Source: Cephalothrix simula (Eukaryota > Nemertea > Palaeonemertea > Archinemertea > Cephalotrichidae). Taken from it: 10,060 bases of DNA. The notes beneath the pieces are model-generated. The model was given only the letters and a program-made list of their open reading frames with translations, made no database searches and was not told where the DNA came from. Made by a program: the position numbers and the translations under genes. Of the stretch, positions 7,080 through 10,060 are shown piece after piece; position 1 is the first letter of the stretch, and every line of letters starts with the position of its first letter. The stretch is taken from the NCBI GenBank assembly GCA_035591015.1, contig JAXIUW010237174.1, positions 1 to 10,060 of the forward strand, written 5' to 3'.

Positions 7080-7213
7080 TAAATTGTGACATAAATCAAC
7101 CGGCTCAAGGACCACTTTCTGACTTCGAAAAGTATGAAGATTTCGTTACGAGGATGACGATATAAATAACTCGTTTCGCGTCAAAAATAGAGTCACCGCG
7201 GTTTAAGATCTCG

Positions 7214-7290
7214 GGGTGTGTAACTCAGTATTAACGCGTCCGACATTTCGTAGCATGTGGATCTAAAGTGTTGTTCGATTCCATACGTTC
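7214..7290 (+). ncRNA. tRNA-like pol III head, probable SINE fragment
   Basis: A box-like TAACTCAGTATT (7221-7232) and B box-like TGTTCGATTCC (7272-7282) are in tRNA order on the + strand. Between them TTAACGCGTCCGAC resembles the D-arm and anticodon-stem region of tRNA-derived SINE heads. The spacing (about 51 bases) is slightly longer than in a compact tRNA. The acceptor arm does not close and the T stem has a mismatch, so it is unlikely to be a working tRNA gene. The sequence after the B box soon turns AT-rich without a clear SINE body or tail, so this is probably a truncated or old copy. Confidence 0.45.
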
Positions 7291-8368
7291 TAATTTGAAT
7301 TTCAATTGAATTTCGATATATAATTAATTAAAAAACCCTGTAAAAGCTTTTAATTATAAAAAAATTGTTAGAGCAGGCTTTTAAACTGTTGAATTTCAAC
7401 GATGAGCCCTTTTTTGAGACGGAAAATAGAACACATGTCACTTTTTAATAGTTATACAATACTGTCTTATTTCTGAATGTAGATTTATATCTGCCACTTT
7501 TGATTTTACCAGCCCCGCCCTAGGGGTTTTTCTATGTTTCACTTTTGTTTCCTTTTTCCAGGTAGTGGAATATATATTTTACTAGTTACATATAAGTATG
7601 GGAAATGTTTGTTCAACACGAGATATCTTCTAATGAAATCTTAAACCTCGCGTGACTCTCCTGAGTTCTTGTTAAATCAGTTTTACCAATTAAGAACATG
7701 ACCAAAGTGAGCAGTGCGTTCTTTTTGCAAAAGAGCTTTCCTCCGGGATAAGTATTTTGATGAAAAATTAATTTGTACTAGTATAGTTATCAATGGCGTT
7801 AGCATAATGATGTCTGGTCGTAGGGCTTTTTTATTAGATGACGTTTTTCCTGAAGCCAGGAACCATTAAATGTTTAGCCGGTTGTTCTCAATAAGAAAAA
7901 GGAAAGGTGTGTTTCTTATGTTTTTTTCTATGTAGCGTCCATTTTCTAGGTTACAGGAAACTTTCAAAACCTTCTAATGAGCCAATTTAATTTCAGTAAC
8001 TTTCATTTATACATGATCATACAGCGCAAATCAATTTGTAAGGCAGGATACATGTAGTCATACTTAGTTTTACTTAATTGTATATGGAGACAAATTTGGA
8101 TCTCCATAAAATTGATAACAATGCTGAGATAGATGGCTTAATGCGATAGTTAGCTCCAGTCTTGATTGAATTTTAATCTAATAACGCTAAAATTTAGGTG
8201 TTATTGTCTAACTCACACTGGGACGCTAAGTTAGCATGTTTGGTGTTTGAATCGACAAAATGCCTTAGTTATCCGTGTCTACATGATTTTCGAGAAAAGA
8301 TTTTAAAAATTTATGGCCTAATAGCCTAAAATTAGGCAAGGGTTTATATTATATTAACTTAAACCCCG
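7291..8368. other. AT-rich non-coding stretch with small hairpins
   Basis: No gene supported. Small perfect stems are seen: AAAAGCTTTT near 7345, TATGGAGA/TCTCCATA at 8083-8108, GCCTAAT/ATTAGGC at 8316-8337 and GGGTTTA/TAAACCC at 8340-8366. The last two lie directly beside the large palindrome that follows. Confidence 0.4.
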
Positions 8369-8912
8369 AACAGAAACTATTCTTGGAATATCGTCCTTCA
8401 AAATTCAAAGTTTGGATCAAAATTTTCATATTGAGCTGCATGTATTTAACATTTACCTAATTCCCGTTGATAATGTGATGGTTTATTTGAAAAATATCTT
8501 TAGCACTTTATTTTGTCAGGATGACTTTGAAAACATAGGCAAATTAGTATTGTGAAGACAAACCTTTTCAACAAAATGTGCCTCATATTGCATGCTTATT
8601 TTCACAATTAGTGATCAAAAATAGTTCTAAGGGTATCTTTAAAAAAAACATACATATTTTCAACAGGAATTAGGTCAATAATAAATACATGCAGCTGACT
8701 TTGAAAATTTTTGACAGACATGTCTTTCACAATACTATTAATTACCTATGTTTTCAAAGTCATCCTGATGAAATAAAGTTCTAAATATATTATTTCAAAT
8801 AAACCATCATATCATCAACGGGAATTAGGTAAATAATAAATACATGCAGCTCACTTTGAAAAATTTTAATCCAAACTTTTTGAAGGACAAAGTTCCAAGA
8901 ATAGTTTCTGTT
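8369..8912. mobile_element. Large imperfect palindrome (about 192-bp arms) with an internal third module
   Basis: Left arm 8369-8560 and right arm 8721-8912 are reverse complements over about 192 bases, with roughly nine in ten positions alike by eye. Shared order: AACAGAAACTATTCTTGGAA, TTTGGAT, GAGCTGCATGTATTT, CCTAATTCCCGTTGAT, GATGGTTTATTTGAAA, CAGGATGACTTTGAAAACAT. The spacer contains a third copy of part of the arm (about 8647-8718, GAATTAGG through ATGCAGCTGACTTTG) in the same orientation as the right arm. No coding frame is present. It may be a fold-back element or an inverted duplication that trapped an extra segment. No target-site duplication seen. Confidence 0.8.
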
Positions 8913-9600
8913 GAGTGAAGATGTTTGGAATTTTGAGATCGGAGTGATAAACTCAAAATACAAATACTCTCATGAAACTGAGGTGTTGGTGTCAAAACTT
9001 GGAAAATGATTTTAGAAAACTCGTATTGTCCATATGAGTTTCACTGTATCTAGGTCAAAATGTCTCAAGTCTTCTCTCACACTCACAATTTCCATTTTAT
9101 CTACTCATGTGCGATAATATTTTCTTTGATAATGTATTAGTATTTCTTTGAGTTTAACCATGTATCTACAAAATATGTCTGCCTCTTGTCCCATGTAATT
9201 GACCATTCTACTTCTAATCTATTCGATATTGATTTGGCAGGCTATGAAATCATATTAGAAGTGAAAAGCCTCTGAGACTGAGAGCTATCATATTGATAGT
9301 ATATGTATATTTTCAAAATACATTGTATATCTTGATGTAAGAAAATTTTGTATAAGAAATGTTTGTATGAGAACTTTCAGGAAATGGAAGGCTATTTTGA
9401 ATTCAATAACAAGTTGTGATAATGCTTCTAAACTAAAGCAAACGACTGACAGTTTCTGATCTGCTGAAACACCACCTCTGCTGATTGCTTAGTTTTCTGA
9501 TCTGCTGAATTTGGTTGCTGTTTTATAAGTGGTTTCCACAAAACTGTTAAAAGGCTGTCAAGGTCAATATAATACATCTTTCACATGAGGGAAGCAAATA
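8913..9600. other. AT-rich stretch upstream of the 9627 exon
   Basis: No gene supported. It contains hairpins AAACTCGTAT/ATATGAGTTT (9017-9041, one mismatch), ACTTCTAAT/ATTAGAAGT (9210-9262) and CTATCA/TGATAG (9285-9299), and a 16-base direct repeat at 9453 and 9494. If the gene starting at 9627 has its promoter nearby it should lie here, but no TATA box stands out. Confidence 0.4.
9453..9509. repeat. 16-base direct repeat
   Basis: TTTCTGATCTGCTGAA occurs at 9453-9468 and again at 9494-9509, 41 bases apart. A related CTGCTGATT lies between them. Confidence 0.8.
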
Positions 9601-9628
9601 ATTTCATTTCATGACGCAAAAATGAAAT
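9601..9628 (+). promoter_or_regulatory. Perfect 9-bp hairpin at the start codon
   Basis: ATTTCATTT (9601-9609) pairs exactly with AAATGAAAT (9620-9628) around a 10-base loop. The 3' arm includes the first two bases of the ATG at 9627. Two tiny upstream ORFs also begin here: ATG 9611 (ATG ACG CAA AAA TGA) and ATG 9622 (ATG AAA TGA, overlapping the main start). A role in slowing initiation is inference; the stem is AT-rich and not very stable. Confidence 0.35.
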
Positions 9629-9747
9629 GAGTGATTCGGATTGGAAATCTATCGAAGTAAAAACAATTTTATCAAAATTGTATCAAATCATGTTGGAATG
9701 CATCCAACAACTAAGGGACAAGGATGCAATACTTCAGCAGCACAATT
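9627..9747 (+). CDS. Probable first coding exon of an unrecognised helical protein
   Basis: ATG 9627 follows an in-frame TGA (9612-9614) and has G at -3. It opens 40 codons starting M-S-D-S-D-W-K-S-I-E-V-K and ending R-D-K-D-A-I-L-Q-Q-H-N. Translation from residue 9 onward is helix-like, with Ile/Leu/Val/Tyr/Met spaced every three to four residues and charged or Gln residues between, consistent with a coiled-coil or amphipathic helix. The exon closes at donor T|GTAAGA (9748-9753) in phase 1, so the rest of the gene lies beyond the window. The composition is clearly less AT-rich than the flanks. No signal peptide is seen, so a cytosolic or nuclear protein is likely. I do not recognise the family. 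If the LRR gene truly spans this point, this gene would be nested within its intron. Confidence 0.5.
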
Positions 9748-9782
9748 GTAAGAAAAAATATTACTGATATCAGTTTAGTTAT

Positions 9783-9872
9783 GGCAGTTACAGGCAGTTA
9801 ATAGGCCTATCGGTGCATATCAGCAAAGTAGCAAAGAATTTAGAAAATATCAGTGGTGCCAGGTGGTGCCAG
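9783..9872. repeat. Cluster of three short tandem duplications
   Basis: Unit GGCAGTTA plus two bases at 9783 and 9793 (period 10), AGCAAAG plus one base at 9822 and 9830 (period 8), and GTGGTGCCAG at 9853 and 9863 (period 10). All three lie in presumed intron 1 of the 9627 gene. Confidence 0.8.
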
Positions 9873-9963
9873 TTTTTTATAGTCGAGTTATAAAGATATC
9901 ATGTAAGGTAGTTGGCGAGGGGAATATTGCTCGAGAAAAGGCGTACAAAATTCGAATAATTAC

Positions 9964-10060
9964 AAATTATTACAAGTATTACGAATATATTACAAATATT
10001 ACAAATTATTACAAGTATTACAAATAATTACAATTATTACAAAATTATTACAAGTATTAC
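9964..10060. repeat. AT-rich minisatellite, 39-bp period, runs off the window
   Basis: The 19-base core AAATTATTACAAGTATTAC begins at 9964, 10003 and 10042, exactly 39 bases apart. The remaining 20 bases of each unit vary but are built from the same ATTACAA-like words. Similar words start a little earlier (about 9954). The array continues past the end of the window. Confidence 0.9.

Noticed and set aside
6879-7115. 78-codon minus-strand open frame
   Set aside because: It covers the whole hairpin MITE at 6949-7079 and part of the neighbouring element, so the openness comes from GC-rich element sequence.
7214-7290. Functional tRNA gene
   Set aside because: The acceptor arm does not pair, the T stem has a mismatch and the A-to-B box spacing is long, so a SINE-type relic is more likely.
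9221-9300. Possible acceptor GATTTGGCAG followed by an exon
   Set aside because: The frame that reads G-Y-E-I-I-L-E-V-K-S-L stops shortly after, and no donor lies in frame before the stop.

Overview
This window looks like AT-rich nuclear DNA of an animal, most likely an invertebrate. Reasons: coding sequence is sparse and split by GT-AG introns, a secreted-type leucine-rich-repeat first exon ends in the phase-2 intron typical of animal LRR genes, a tRNA-derived pol III head is present, and several fold-back elements sit in AT-rich spacers. There is no bacterial gene density, no operon structure and no ribosome-binding-site pattern. I cannot name the species or phylum from the sequence.

Layout: (1) 1-146 is probably the 3' coding end of an unrecognised gene entering from the left, with a likely 3' UTR to the poly(A) signal at 900-905. 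A palindromic element with paired CRE-like TGACGTCA sites sits in that UTR. (2) 976-1430 is a second fold-back element. (3) 2039-3882 has no confident gene, but holds weak open frames on both strands, three of which (2443-2642, 3525-3579, 3718-3882) have splice-compatible ends on the + strand, plus a 191-bp tandem duplication. (4) 4366-4786 is the start of an LRR gene: a possible 5' leader block with a 38-codon upstream ORF, then a clear exon encoding a signal-peptide-like N-terminus and an LRRNT cap (4557-4786). (5) 4787-9600 has no confident coding exon. It contains small tandem duplications, a GC-rich block with a strong splice donor (about 6466-6529), two adjacent fold-back elements (6654-6906 and 6949-7079), a tRNA-like SINE head (about 7214-7290) and a large imperfect palindrome (8369-8912). 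(6) 9627-9747 is a likely first coding exon of a second + strand gene (40 codons, then GTAAGA). (7) The window ends in a 39-bp-period AT-rich minisatellite.

All three better gene calls are on the + strand. The LRR gene either runs past the window with very long introns, so that the 9627 exon would be nested in it, or it is a truncated relic, because no second LRR exon was found in the 5.2 kb downstream. Five fold-back elements in 10 kb is the most striking structural property. I found no sign of a defence system, CRISPR array or other named multi-gene system.
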